Counted from the stretch's first letter, positions 41,621 to 50,436 are shown. The stretch is DNA of 51,767 bases from an uncultured Eubacteriales bacterium (GCA_948514155.1 CAOQYA010000001.1:86828-138594), one strand, 5' to 3'. Notes: generated by a model not told the origin, from the sequence alone. Translations and numbers: made by a program.

Positions 41621-42535
41621 AATATCTTCAAGTTCTTGCAAAATCTTTTTGCGGTCGCATTTATATTGCAAAGAGATGTTGCTTACTTTATTGTCTTTAA
41701 AAAGTGTTTGCCCGCGCTTAATGTCCATTGATGTGTTTATCGAAATATCCACATTTTTTGTCTTAAAAAGTTCCGGTCTTGTGAGCGACATCACCGCGCA
41801 CAAATCATGTGTTGCCCTTCTTGTGGAAGGAAGCAAGAGGTCGCGATAGCCGCCATATATTTTTTTGACCATTTCGCCGGCTCTTCCGAATTTTTCCCAA
41901 CGATTGAGCATGGCAGGGGTGATATATGCCGAAAGCCCCATTTCTTTTGGGCTGAACAAAATCGGCAGGCCTGTTGCAACAACTTCGGCGCAAGCCTCGG
42001 GGTCGCAATAGAGATTAAAGCCGGAATATGGCGTGATGCTGCCCGAGCCGTCAATTGAACTGCCCATGATTACAACTCTTTTTATATTTTCCTTAATCTC
42101 GGGATATTTTCTTAGTGCAAGCGCAAGATTTGTGGAAGGCCCAAGGCACACATATGTGATTTGACCTTTATTTTCTTCCAAAACTTTTTTGATTGCCTCA
42201 CTTGCGCCAAAAGAAGGGGTGTTAATCTCTTTCAAGTTTGTGTTTTCAACTTCTATGATGTCGCCAAGCCCTTTCTTGCCGTGAACGGTGAGTTTGTGGT
42301 CGTGGGTGACCTTAAGCGACTTGCCGCTGCCTTTGACCACGGGAACTTTACATGAAGCAAAGTTTTCGGTGATAAAAAGGGCGTTAAGTGTGGCCTGATC
42401 TATGCCCACATTTCCTCCTACAACGCTGACAAGTTTAACATCCAGTTTGTCAGAAAGATAGGCATACATCATGGCGATTGCATCGTCCGCGCCCGGGTCT
42501 ACATCTAAGATAACTTTTTCTTTTGAATTATTCAT
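41603..42535 (-). CDS. Nucleoside hydrolase (inosine/uridine-preferring family)
   Basis: This 310-residue protein cleaves the N-glycosidic bond of ribonucleosides for salvage. The N-terminal calcium-binding DVDPGADDAIAM (DxDxxxDD) is the family hallmark. KGSGKSL, CLGPSTNLALAL and RVVIMGSSI follow, then YSGFNLYCDPEACAEVV with the conserved Asn and Asp. RRATHDLCAVMSL contributes the catalytic-region His and Asp. The length is standard (about 310). Substrate preference within the family cannot be read from sequence alone. AAAGGAAAG precedes the ATG. It is transcribed away from the adjacent S1C protease gene's end, with a terminator between. Confidence 0.92.
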   Translation of the reverse strand: MNNSKEKVILDVDPGADDAIAMMYAYLSDKLDVKLVSVVGGNVGIDQATLNALFITENFASCKVPVVKGSGKSLKVTHDHKLTVHGKKGLGDIIEVENTNLKEINTPSFGASEAIKKVLEENKGQITYVCLGPSTNLALALRKYPEIKENIKRVVIMGSSIDGSGSITPYSGFNLYCDPEACAEVVATGLPILFSPKEMGLSAYITPAMLNRWEKFGRAGEMVKKIYGGYRDLLLPSTRRATHDLCAVMSLTRPELFKTKNVDISINTSMDIKRGQTLFKDNKVSNISLQYKCDRKKILQELEDILKKAD

Positions 42536-42600
42536 TTTACTTTCCTTTAAAAGACTTAATCATTCTATCATATTATGCGCAAAATTTTACATTTGTTTAA

Positions 42601-42631
42601 AAAAACCTTGGCTTAGCAAGGTCTTTTTTTA
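42601..42631 (-). terminator. Terminator of the S1C protease gene
   Basis: ACCTTG (42605-42610), 6-nt loop, CAAGGT (42617-42622), flanked by A and T runs. It lies between the stop at 42629 and the next promoter on the minus strand. Confidence 0.8.
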
Positions 42632-43789
42632 AACATTTATCACAAACTCTTTAATTCCGCTCTGCCTTACAACTTTAAGTGTGAAACTTGTGCCCGGACG
42701 AAGGGTGAGCAAAAATTCCTCAAACTCGAAAACTCGGCTAAACTCTGTGGCGTTGCCATTATATATTGCCGACACAATTTTATCTCCGCTTTTAATGCCG
42801 ACTTCTGCCGCCTTGCCGCTGACCGAGAAAGCGATAATGTCTTCCTTTATGAACGAAAGTCCCAGTTCCTCCTCAAACACCGCGATAGAGTTTTGAGATG
42901 TTGGCATAATTCCAAGGTCGAACTCCTTCAAGCCGCTATATCTTCCGCTTTGGATGCCATACATGATGTTGTCGATAACATTTGTTGCAAGTTTTGCGGG
43001 AATTGCACTGCCCACATTTTCAGCGTCGTCAATGCCTGCGTTGACAATGCCAATCAGTCTGCCTTTTTCGTCAAACGCGCCGCCGCCCGAGTTGCCGCCG
43101 TTGATTGGTGCGTCAATTCTCATGCTGCGAACTGTGACATCGTGGAAATCGGAATATCGAATATATTCGCTCTCAAGACTGACAATGCCTTTTGTTGCGC
43201 TGATGTGATAGCCAAGCGGGTTGCCCACCGCGATTACAGTCTGGCCAAGATGGGCGGGCTCCGAGGCAATTTCCGCCGCGCGCACATCGCTTTTTTTGAT
43301 TAGGTCGCTGCCCGAAATTTTAAGAAGCGCAAGGTCATATTTAAGTGAGCCGCCAACATACTGGCAATCGATTGCCTGCTCGCCATATGTGATTGTCACG
43401 CTGCCGTCATACTCGCTGACAACGCTTGTGCCTTCGCTGCCATATATTTCGGCGGTGATTTTTGAGGCAATGTGACCAGTCGAGCGAAAATCTTCGTCAT
43501 ACACAACATGATAGTTTGTGATAATGTAGGCGTCGCCCGCCTCCTTATCAAGTTTGTAAATCACGCCCGAGCCGGCGCCATACACCGAGCCTTGAAAAGT
43601 TCTGCCTTCAACATACAGGCTGACAACGCTCATTGCCGCCTTGTTTGTGGCCGCTTCAATGTTCGAAACGGTGATTTCATTTAAATTCACTGTCGGCGAT
43701 ATATATGTGCTTTTCACGCCGCACGCTGTCATGATAAATGCGCATGGCAAAATTGCGCAGACGAGCCAGAGATATTTGCTCTTTTTCAT
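42629..43789 (-). CDS. S1C (HtrA/DegP-like) serine protease lipoprotein with PDZ domain
   Basis: This 386-residue protein has a lipoprotein signal (KSKYLWLVCAILPCAF, lipobox MTAC), so it should sit on the outer membrane face rather than being membrane-spanning as many Gram-positive HtrA proteins are. The trypsin-like triad is visible: His in IITNYHVV, Asp in KYDLALLKI and Ser in NGGNSGGGAFDEKG. A C-terminal PDZ domain (AAEVGIKSGDKIVSAIYNG) follows. The probable role is envelope protein quality control. AAGGTGAG precedes the ATG. It is divergent from helD across a short promoter region. Confidence 0.92.
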   Translation of the reverse strand: MKKSKYLWLVCAILPCAFIMTACGVKSTYISPTVNLNEITVSNIEAATNKAAMSVVSLYVEGRTFQGSVYGAGSGVIYKLDKEAGDAYIITNYHVVYDEDFRSTGHIASKITAEIYGSEGTSVVSEYDGSVTITYGEQAIDCQYVGGSLKYDLALLKISGSDLIKKSDVRAAEIASEPAHLGQTVIAVGNPLGYHISATKGIVSLESEYIRYSDFHDVTVRSMRIDAPINGGNSGGGAFDEKGRLIGIVNAGIDDAENVGSAIPAKLATNVIDNIMYGIQSGRYSGLKEFDLGIMPTSQNSIAVFEEELGLSFIKEDIIAFSVSGKAAEVGIKSGDKIVSAIYNGNATEFSRVFEFEEFLLTLRPGTSFTLKVVRQSGIKEFVINV

Positions 43790-43847
43790 ATTCTCACCTT
43801 CTTTTGTTACTTTAGTATACTTTAGCCGAGTTTTTTATGCAACCGAA

Positions 43848-43877
43848 TTGACATTTTGGGTGAAAAAATGTTAAAAT
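43848..43877 (+). promoter_or_regulatory. helD promoter
   Basis: TTGACA (43848-43853), 18-bp spacer, extended TGT then TAAAAT (43872-43877). AAGGAGGGG lies just before the ATG at 43906. Confidence 0.7.
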
Positions 43878-43905
43878 AGCACAGCCTTATTTTAAGGAGG
43901 GGAAT

Positions 43906-45963
43906 ATGCAGGAAGAAAAAAAATATTTAGCCGAGACCGAAGAGGCTATTGAGAAAAACATTTCCTCTCTCACACAGCAAAAAACAGAACAGGAAAAATT
44001 TTATAAAGCAACTCAAGCGGAGTTTACACTTTCCTTTAACGAAAGCGATGTTGAGCAACTTGCGAGATACAAAACAATTTTAGCAGAAACCGAAAATCAG
44101 ATTGAACTTCTTTCGCAGCGCGCAAAAGCGCTGGAAGGTCAGAAGCCGAGGCCATATTTTGCCAGAATTGATTTTCACGATAACGAACTTGGCGCCGACC
44201 AAAAAATTTACATAGGTCTGTCGCACATTTCGTCGGAGGGCAAGCAGTTTGTGTATGACTGGCGCGCGCCGATAAGCAGCCTTTATTATGACTATGACGA
44301 GGGTCCGGCAACATATGAAGCTCCAGACGGCGAGATTGAAGGGAGGATAACCCTCAAGCGCCAGTTTGGAATTGAGGACGGAGAACTTAAATATTTCGTG
44401 GATACCAAGCAGAACATTAACGACGAGATTTTGCAGCAAGTGCTCAGCAAAAACGCTTCCACAAAAATGAGAGAGATTGTCTCCTCTATTCAGAAAGAAC
44501 AGAACGCGATAATTCGAGAGGAAAATTTTAAAACAATTCTTGTTCAAGGTGTGGCTGGCTCGGGAAAGACCAGCATCGCACTGCACAGAGCGGGCTATCT
44601 GCTTTTTAAACATAAAAACGATTATTCGAGCAGCGATGTTCTTATTTTGTCGCCGTCAAATCTGTTTTCAAGTTATGTCAGCCAAGTGCTGCCAGAACTT
44701 GGCGAGGATAATGTTATCGAAATGACTTTTTCGCACATCGCAAAAACCGAACTTAAGAAAGTGCTGCAGTCGCGTGAAAAACTTATCGACGAAATCTACA
44801 TAAGGAAAAATCAGGCCAAACTTAACGAGATTGCCTACAAAAGTTCCTTCGATTTTCTTAATGACCTCTTAGACTTTTTGAACAATGTGTTTGCGGGGCT
44901 GTTTGACCCGAAGGACCTTGTGTTTAAGCCAAAAGACGCCAAAGCGGATACATATAACGCATTCACATTTTCTAAGGAAGAGATGCACAAACTCTATTTC
45001 GAGATTTTTGGACATCTGCCGGTCAACAAGCGCATCGATTATATGACCGAGCACCTCGTGGAGCGTTTTGGTCTCAGACCTGACGAAGCCGACCTTATCA
45101 AGCCGCGATTTAAAAATATGCTCTACAAATTTTTCCCGATTGACGACATATATAAAATTTGCAATGTCTTCTATGCGCGCATGGGGCTGACGCAGAAAAG
45201 TTTTAAGGATGTCGACTATGAAGATATCGCTGCGCTGCTTGTTATCAAAGACTTCACTCAAGGCCTTAGCCACGATTATGGCGTTAAATATGTGATAATC
45301 GACGAGATGCAAGATTTTACCCCAGTTCACTTCTACTTTTTCAATCGCATTTGGGACTGCCCAAAAATCATACTCGGCGATGTTAATCAGTGCATAGAAA
45401 AAACACTGTCAAAAAAATATCTGCTTGAACTTGCAAGATTTTTGAAAGCCAAAACAATTGTGCTGAACAAGACCTATCGCTCCACAAGGCAGATTTCCGA
45501 GTTCAGCGAAAAATTGATTGGGCTTAAGGGGGTGATAAACTTCAGCCGTGAGGGAAGTGCGCCGAGAATTATTAAAACAAACTCAACGCAAAACGCACTT
45601 GTTAAACTTATCAAAGAAAGCGAAGGAAAATTTGGGCACACCGCAATTGTTTGCAAGACGGGAGCGGAAGTTGCCGAAGTTTCCAAGATGCTGCATGGCA
45701 TTTTAGACTTTGAACTTATTGTTGGCAGCGACCACAGTTTTGATTATCCCCTTGTTATCACCACCGCTTCAACTTCCAAGGGAATTGAGTTCGACCATGT
45801 GATAATTCCATTTGTAGACGACGAAAATTATCATTCTTCACTTGACAAAAACTTGCTATATGTGGCCTCCACGAGGGCGCTGCATCAGTTGGAAATTATC
45901 TACGAAGGCAGACGCTCGCGCCTGTTAAAAGGCATGAATATTCATAATTCGTCAGAAACTTAA
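43906..45963 (+). CDS. helD: HelD-like superfamily 1 ATPase/helicase
   Basis: This 685-residue protein fits the HelD family, SF1 motors that bind RNA polymerase and release stalled complexes. An N-terminal coiled coil (KYLAETEEAIEKNISSLTQQ) is followed by the family-typical PYFARIDF and VYDWRAPISSLYYDYDEGP. Walker A is QGVAGSGKTSIALHR and Walker B IIDEMQDFTPVHF. The C-terminal helicase motifs are KTYRSTRQISEF, STSKGIEFDHVI and LLYVASTRALHQLEI. The length is close to B. subtilis HelD (about 770). It has its own promoter; no clear terminator follows before the DnaA-box region. Confidence 0.92.
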   Translation: MQEEKKYLAETEEAIEKNISSLTQQKTEQEKFYKATQAEFTLSFNESDVEQLARYKTILAETENQIELLSQRAKALEGQKPRPYFARIDFHDNELGADQKIYIGLSHISSEGKQFVYDWRAPISSLYYDYDEGPATYEAPDGEIEGRITLKRQFGIEDGELKYFVDTKQNINDEILQQVLSKNASTKMREIVSSIQKEQNAIIREENFKTILVQGVAGSGKTSIALHRAGYLLFKHKNDYSSSDVLILSPSNLFSSYVSQVLPELGEDNVIEMTFSHIAKTELKKVLQSREKLIDEIYIRKNQAKLNEIAYKSSFDFLNDLLDFLNNVFAGLFDPKDLVFKPKDAKADTYNAFTFSKEEMHKLYFEIFGHLPVNKRIDYMTEHLVERFGLRPDEADLIKPRFKNMLYKFFPIDDIYKICNVFYARMGLTQKSFKDVDYEDIAALLVIKDFTQGLSHDYGVKYVIIDEMQDFTPVHFYFFNRIWDCPKIILGDVNQCIEKTLSKKYLLELARFLKAKTIVLNKTYRSTRQISEFSEKLIGLKGVINFSREGSAPRIIKTNSTQNALVKLIKESEGKFGHTAIVCKTGAEVAEVSKMLHGILDFELIVGSDHSFDYPLVITTASTSKGIEFDHVIIPFVDDENYHSSLDKNLLYVASTRALHQLEIIYEGRRSRLLKGMNIHNSSET

Positions 45964-46091
45964 GTTGTTTCGCGGCGGGGCAGGGCAATATATTGTTACA
46001 TATCGACAAACTGTCCGTCAAAATGGTCGCGAGAATTGATAACCGCCCAAACGAAAACAAAGGCGAAAAGCCATTTTGTAAGAAAAATGAC

Positions 46092-46111
46092 TGTGGAAAT
46101 GTGGATAACTT
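46092..46111 (+). repeat. 20-bp direct repeat with two DnaA boxes, copy 1
   Basis: TGTGGAAATGTGGATAACTT, identical to 46187-46206. Confidence 0.9.
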
Positions 46112-46186
46112 GCCCAAAGTTACCCACATTCGACCCATAAACCGCCAATATGCATAAAAATAAGCAGTTTTGCATAAATATTTAAA

Positions 46187-46206
46187 TGTGGAAATGTGGA
46201 TAACTT
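46187..46206 (+). repeat. 20-bp direct repeat with two DnaA boxes, copy 2
   Basis: TGTGGAAATGTGGATAACTT, 95 bp after copy 1. A further DnaA-like box follows at 46210. Confidence 0.9.
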
Positions 46207-46268
46207 TCCTGTGGAAAACCGGTGTATTTTTCACATTTTTGAAAGTAAAACATTCTTTTCAACAAGTG

Positions 46269-46312
46269 AAATTGTCAATTCGATTGACAATTTTTTTTGT
46301 ATGCGATAGACT
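46269..46312 (+). promoter_or_regulatory. hisS promoter overlapped by a perfect palindrome
   Basis: TTGACA (46284-46289), 17-bp spacer, TAGACT (46307-46312). The 11-bp inverted repeat AAATTGTCAAT (46269-46279) / ATTGACAATTT (46283-46293) has a 3-nt centre and covers the -35. It could be an operator, or, given the following T-run, a terminator for upstream transcription. Confidence 0.65.
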
Positions 46313-46337
46313 TTCTTTTAACTAAGAGGTTAAAGAT

Positions 46338-47639
46338 ATGGACAAGAAAATAACGCCGCGCCGCCTTGCCGGCTTTTGGGAACTTGAGCCCGAAAAAGAA
46401 GTGATTTTTGAAAATATGATTGACAGCATCAAAGGTGTGTTTAAAACGCACTGCTTTTTGCCGCTAGACACGCCAGTTATGGAACTTTCGGAAATCTTGC
46501 TTGCAAAAAGCGGAGGTGAAATTGATAAAGAAATTTATCGCTTTGTTAAAGGCTCAACTGATGCTTGCCTTAGATATGACCTCACTGTGCCACTTGCAAG
46601 ATTTGTGGCAATGAATGAAAACACTCTTTCCTTTCCTTTCAAAAGATATGCGGTTGGCAAAGTCTATCGCGGCGAGAGACCGCAAAAGGGAAGGCTGAGA
46701 GAATTCTATCAATGTGACGCCGATATTATTGGCGACGGTGCGCTTAGCCTTGTCAACGACGCCGAATGTGTTAAACTCTATGCCGACATTTTTGACAAAC
46801 TTGACATCAACATTTGCGTGGAGGTTTCCAATCGCAAGGTGTTGTTTGGGCTTGTGAGAGAACTTAGAGCGGAAGAGAAATTCAGCGACATTGCAATCAT
46901 TCTTGATAAACTTGATAAAATTGGCAAACAGGAGACAGTAAATCTTCTTAAAGAACTTTCGCTCTCAGACCAAGCGTGCGACAAACTTGTGAGGCTTGTT
47001 TCAATCTCGGGCAAGGGCGAGGCGATTGACGAGGCTGAAGGTCTTGCTTGCGACGAGGCTTTTAAGGAAGGCATAAACGAACTGAGGGAGGTTTATCGCT
47101 ATCTTAACGCTTTGGGTGTTTGTGAAGAGCGATATAAAATAAACTTTGCAATTATTCGCGGACACAATTATTACACCGGCACCGTATTTGAGGCCTATAT
47201 CGAGGGCAAAAGGAACCTCGGCGCGGTTGGCGGCGGAGGAAGATATGACGACCTTGCCGGTTATTTCTCCGACAGAAAACTCCCCGGCGTTGGCATGAGC
47301 ATTGGCATGAGCAGGCTTTTTAATCTTCTCGAAAGTGAGGGGATGCTGAGAACAGAAGAAATCTGCCCTGTTAAAGTTGCAATCATTCCAATGGGCCAGA
47401 CACTCGAGAAGGCACTTGAGATTTCTGCTAAGCTGCAAAATGCCGGCGTAAGCTGTGAGGTTATGGCCGAAGAGAAGAGTTTTAAATCAAAAATGAAACA
47501 GGCGGGAAAAGTTGGAGTTCCGTTTGTGATAATTTTAGGCGAAGACGAAGTTAAAAACAATGTGCTTGCGCTTAAAGACATGAACAAGGGCGAGCAGCAG
47601 ACATTAAAATTTGAAGATGTTTTAAACATTGTGGGGTGA
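46338..47639 (+). CDS. hisS: Histidine--tRNA ligase
   Basis: This 433-residue class II synthetase has motif 2 as VYRGERPQKGRLREFYQCD, the preceding LRYDLTVPLARF, the HisRS-specific IIRGHNYYTGTVFEAYI (histidine binding) and motif 3 VGGGGRYDDLAGYF with GVGMSIGMSRLF. A C-terminal anticodon-binding domain follows (VKVAIIPMGQTLEKALEIS). The length is typical. AAGAGG precedes the ATG. Its stop overlaps or abuts the tmk start (GTGA), and tmk overlaps uvrC, forming a three-gene operon. Confidence 0.95.
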   Translation: MDKKITPRRLAGFWELEPEKEVIFENMIDSIKGVFKTHCFLPLDTPVMELSEILLAKSGGEIDKEIYRFVKGSTDACLRYDLTVPLARFVAMNENTLSFPFKRYAVGKVYRGERPQKGRLREFYQCDADIIGDGALSLVNDAECVKLYADIFDKLDINICVEVSNRKVLFGLVRELRAEEKFSDIAIILDKLDKIGKQETVNLLKELSLSDQACDKLVRLVSISGKGEAIDEAEGLACDEAFKEGINELREVYRYLNALGVCEERYKINFAIIRGHNYYTGTVFEAYIEGKRNLGAVGGGGRYDDLAGYFSDRKLPGVGMSIGMSRLFNLLESEGMLRTEEICPVKVAIIPMGQTLEKALEISAKLQNAGVSCEVMAEEKSFKSKMKQAGKVGVPFVIILGEDEVKNNVLALKDMNKGEQQTLKFEDVLNIVG

Positions 47640-47641
47640 AC

Positions 47642-48292
47642 ATGCTGATAACAATCGAGGGCGTTGATTGCTCGGGAAAAGAAACACAATCGAAACTTTT
47701 GGCGCAAAGGCTGATAAATGAAGGCAAAACTGTCGCCAGATTTTCCTTTCCATTCTATGGCACGCCGACAGGCAAAATTGTGGGCAGGCCATATCTTGGC
47801 AAAGACGGCTTCAGTTTTTTTGACGAGGGCGCGTCGCATGTTGACCCATATGTAGCCTCGCTATATTTTGCGGCGGATAGAAAATATAATTTGAAAACTA
47901 TCGAGCAGGCGCTAGCAAATAACGATGTTGTTATCTTAGACAGATATATCTACTCCAACATGGCGCATCAAGGCTGCAAGTTGGAAGGAAAAGAGCAAGA
48001 TAAGTTTTTCGATTTTATTGATGGACTGGAATTTAAACTGCTTTCGCTTCCAAAGCCGGACATTTCGCTTTTCTTGTATGTTCCATGCGACATCGTTAAA
48101 AAACTTAAGGACGAGAGAAAAGAGCGCCCGGACGACCACGAAAAGGATAGCGAATATCTTGCTAAAGCAGAGCGCACATATTTAAATCTTGTTAAGAAAT
48201 TTAATCTTAAGCAGATAAATTGCGCGCAAGAGGGAAAAATGAGAATGCCGGAAGATATCGCCTGCGAAATTTACTCTAACATTTATGAATGA
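47642..48292 (+). CDS. tmk: Thymidylate kinase
   Basis: This 216-residue protein phosphorylates dTMP to dTDP. The P-loop is EGVDCSGKETQSK, the nucleotide-base region ARFSFPFYGTPTGK, the DRY motif VILDRYIYSNMAHQG, and a lid with basic residues KKLKDERKERPDDHEKD. The architecture fits Tmk, with the less common CSGKET P-loop variant. The ATG at 47642 is chosen; a GTG at 47636 that overlaps the hisS stop is an alternative. It overlaps uvrC by 8 bp. Confidence 0.88.
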   Translation: MLITIEGVDCSGKETQSKLLAQRLINEGKTVARFSFPFYGTPTGKIVGRPYLGKDGFSFFDEGASHVDPYVASLYFAADRKYNLKTIEQALANNDVVILDRYIYSNMAHQGCKLEGKEQDKFFDFIDGLEFKLLSLPKPDISLFLYVPCDIVKKLKDERKERPDDHEKDSEYLAKAERTYLNLVKKFNLKQINCAQEGKMRMPEDIACEIYSNIYE

Positions 48293-50090
48293 GATTATAG
48301 AGAGAAAAATTAAACTTTTGCCGACCAAAAGCGGCGTCTATGTTATGAAAAACAAGGACGGCGTTGTCATTTATGTTGGCAAAGCGAAAAGTTTAAAAAA
48401 TAGGGTTAGCCAATATTTCCGAAATTCCCCAAAGCCGAGCAAGGTGCAGGCGATGGTGGATAACATTGACGATTTTGAATATTTTATCACCGTTTCAGAG
48501 CGGGACGCGCTTGCGCTTGAGAGCAATCTGATAAAAAAATATCAGCCGCACTATAACATCCTTCTTAAAGACGGCAAGGCTTTTCCATACATTGCAATCA
48601 ATATGAACGACCCCTTTCCAAAACTTCAAGTGCTAAGAAGAATTGGCAAGGCGGGATATAAATATTTTGGACCATACTTTGCAGGGCTTTCGGCGGGCGA
48701 GATTGTTAAAACGGCAAACTCGGCTTTCGGGCTTAGAACTTGCAATTTGAAAATAACCGAAAACTCGGTGGCAAAAAGGGAGTGTCTCAACTTTTTCCTT
48801 GGGCTGTGCTCGGCTCCTTGCACGAAGAGGGTTAACAAAGAAGAATATGCCGAACGTGTGAAAAAGGCGATAAATTTCTTGAGCGGGAATGACGAGGAGA
48901 TTGAAAGCATTTTAACAGAGAAAATGACAAATGCGGCCGAGAACGAAAACTTTGAAAGTGCAATGATGTATCGCGACAGACTTAAAATGGTGGCAAAACT
49001 TAAGCAGCGAGTTGTGGCGAACTTGCCAAAGAATGTTGATAAAGATGTGTTTGCATATGTCACCGACGGTCTTAACGGCGTGATAACTTCAATGGTCATT
49101 CGCGGAGGAAAGATACTTGGCGTAATCAATTATCCGGCAGACGATGCGAGTTTGGAAGAGGGGCAGACGCTTTTCAATTTTATCTTGCAATATTATGAAA
49201 ACATGCTTGTGCCGGAAGAGATTATTCTAAGTCATGAACTTGAGGACGAAGAACTTTTAAACTCTGTCCTTAAAAGAAAGGTCAAATTTAACTATAACCC
49301 TAAAGGTGTAAACGCAACCCTTTTGAACATGGCTAAGGAAAACGCACGCGACTATCTTGAAAAGCACATTGAAAAGAGCAAGATTAAATTTGCAAACACC
49401 CTTGGCGCACTTGAAAAACTTAAAAGCGCCTTGAACCTAAAAAACTTTCCGCAGCGCATGGAATGCTACGACATTTCGCACATCTCGGGAACAAATAAAG
49501 TTGCGTCCATGGTGGTGTTTAAAGGCGGAGAGCCGTCGAAAAAGGACTATCGAAAGTTTAAAATTAAAAAAGTTCAAGGCTCAAACGACTTTGCGTCCTT
49601 GCAGGAGACGCTAAGGCGCAGGCTTAACAGACTGAAAAATTTGGAGGGCGAAAGTTTTAATGAAAAACCCGACCTTTTGATTATCGACGGAGGCAAGGGG
49701 CAACTTTCGTCTTGTCAAGAAATCTTAAAAGAAAGCGGACTTGATATCGAAATGATTTCGCTTGCAAAACGCATTGAAGAGGTTTTTTTGCCGGGGCAGA
49801 GCGAGCCTATTCTGCTTAAAACGGGAAGCGCAGAACTTAAGATGCTGCAACGAATAAGAGACGAAGCACACAGATTTGCAATCACCTTCCACAGAAATGT
49901 GAGAACGACGACGCAGACGCATAGCGAACTCGATAACATTAAGGGGCTTGGGGTTAAGAAACAAGCCGCACTTTTGCAGGCGTTTGGAAGCGTGGAAGAA
50001 ATTAAAAAAGCGGGAGTGGAAGAACTTTCGGTTGTGCCGGGCATACACGAAGCACTTGCGATAGAGATTAAAAAGTATTTTTCGAAATAA
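48285..50090 (+). CDS. uvrC: UvrABC excinuclease subunit C
   Basis: This 601-residue nucleotide-excision-repair nuclease makes the incisions on both sides of a lesion. The N-terminal GIY-YIG-type domain reads GVYVMKNKDGVVIYVGKAKS. A cysteine cluster follows (GLCSAPC), as in UvrC proteins carrying a metal site. Next come the UVR domain (AENENFESAMMYRDRLKM), the RNase H-like UvrC domain (RMECYDISHISGT, DLLIIDGGKGQLSS, DEAHRFAITFHRN) and a C-terminal helix-hairpin-helix pair (LDNIKGLGVKKQAALLQAFG, LSVVPGIHEALAIEIKK). The length is typical. It is translationally coupled to tmk. Confidence 0.96.
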   Translation: MNEIIERKIKLLPTKSGVYVMKNKDGVVIYVGKAKSLKNRVSQYFRNSPKPSKVQAMVDNIDDFEYFITVSERDALALESNLIKKYQPHYNILLKDGKAFPYIAINMNDPFPKLQVLRRIGKAGYKYFGPYFAGLSAGEIVKTANSAFGLRTCNLKITENSVAKRECLNFFLGLCSAPCTKRVNKEEYAERVKKAINFLSGNDEEIESILTEKMTNAAENENFESAMMYRDRLKMVAKLKQRVVANLPKNVDKDVFAYVTDGLNGVITSMVIRGGKILGVINYPADDASLEEGQTLFNFILQYYENMLVPEEIILSHELEDEELLNSVLKRKVKFNYNPKGVNATLLNMAKENARDYLEKHIEKSKIKFANTLGALEKLKSALNLKNFPQRMECYDISHISGTNKVASMVVFKGGEPSKKDYRKFKIKKVQGSNDFASLQETLRRRLNRLKNLEGESFNEKPDLLIIDGGKGQLSSCQEILKESGLDIEMISLAKRIEEVFLPGQSEPILLKTGSAELKMLQRIRDEAHRFAITFHRNVRTTTQTHSELDNIKGLGVKKQAALLQAFGSVEEIKKAGVEELSVVPGIHEALAIEIKKYFSK

Positions 50091-50097
50091 CGGGGGC

Positions 50098-50195
50098 GGC
50101 GAGGCCGGCGGTCGCGACTAGTCGCGGCCGCCGTGGCGCGCGTGGGCGCAGCCACGCGCGCAGGGCTTTTGCCCGAGGGCAAAAGCCGCCTCGCC
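50098..50195. other. GC-rich four-way-junction element (three hairpins closed by an outer stem)
   Basis: Outer stem GGCGAGGC (50098-50105) pairs with GCCTCGCC (50188-50195). Inside are three near-perfect hairpins: 50106-50118/50121-50133 (13 bp, one T-G, centre CGCGACTAGTCGCG), GCGCGCGTGG/CCACGCGCGC (50136-50145/50152-50161), and GGCTTTTGCCC/GGGCAAAAGCC (50164-50174/50177-50187). The composition is far more GC-rich than the surroundings, and a T8 run follows (50201-50208). It could be a strong uvrC terminator, a repetitive extragenic element or a structured RNA. Confidence 0.75.
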
Positions 50196-50227
50196 GGCGA
50201 TTTTTTTTAAAACTTTTGCGAAAAAGA

Positions 50228-50256
50228 TTTACATTTTAATAAAAAAGTGATAAAAT
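50228..50256 (+). promoter_or_regulatory. tRNA-Arg promoter
   Basis: TTTACA (50228-50233), 17-bp spacer, extended TGA then TAAAAT (50251-50256), about 20 bp before the tRNA. Confidence 0.7.
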
Positions 50257-50276
50257 ACACTCCGTAACCTAGATTT

Positions 50277-50351
50277 GCACCCATAGTGAAATGGATATCA
50301 CGAGAGTCTACGGAACTCTTATTTCAGGTTCGAGCCCTGATGGGTGCACCA
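50277..50351 (+). tRNA. tRNA-Arg(ACG), CCA encoded
   Basis: Acceptor GCACCCA/TGGGTGC with A discriminator and encoded CCA, D-stem GTGA/TCAC, anticodon stem AGAGT/ACTCT with loop CTACGGA (anticodon ACG), T-stem TCAGG/CCTGA with TTCGAGC. It reads CGN codons after A34 modification. Confidence 0.95.
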
Positions 50352-50353
50352 AA

Positions 50354-50379
50354 AAGAAGCCTTCGCGGCTTCTTTTTTT
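50354..50379 (+). terminator. Terminator of tRNA-Arg
   Basis: AGAAGCC (50355-50361), loop TTCGC, GGCTTCT (50367-50373), then T-run, directly after the tRNA. Confidence 0.85.
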
Positions 50380-50436
50380 CTTGCAGAATTGTGAGTGTTG
50401 TGATAAAATGTAAGAAGAAGTTGTATGGAGAAAATT

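Larger units (their letters stand above)
46092..46218. other. DnaA-box cluster, candidate origin or DnaA-titration site
   Basis: Within 127 bp there are two perfect boxes TGTGGATAA (46100-46108, 46195-46203). There are also near-matches TGTGGAAAT (46092-46100, 46187-46195), TGTGGAAAA (46210-46218) and the opposite-orientation TTACCCACA (46120-46128). The pairs are organised as an exact 20-bp direct repeat TGTGGAAATGTGGATAACTT, starting at 46092 and 46187. The intervening sequence is AT-rich (TGCATAAA twice, AATATTTAAAT). No dnaA or dnaN is in the window. The first 130 bp of the gap (45964-46091) hold nothing I can name. Confidence 0.7.

Noticed and set aside
45964..46091. Terminator or small RNA directly after helD
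   Set aside because: Some G/C-rich patches exist but no stable hairpin with a T-run and no promoter could be identified.
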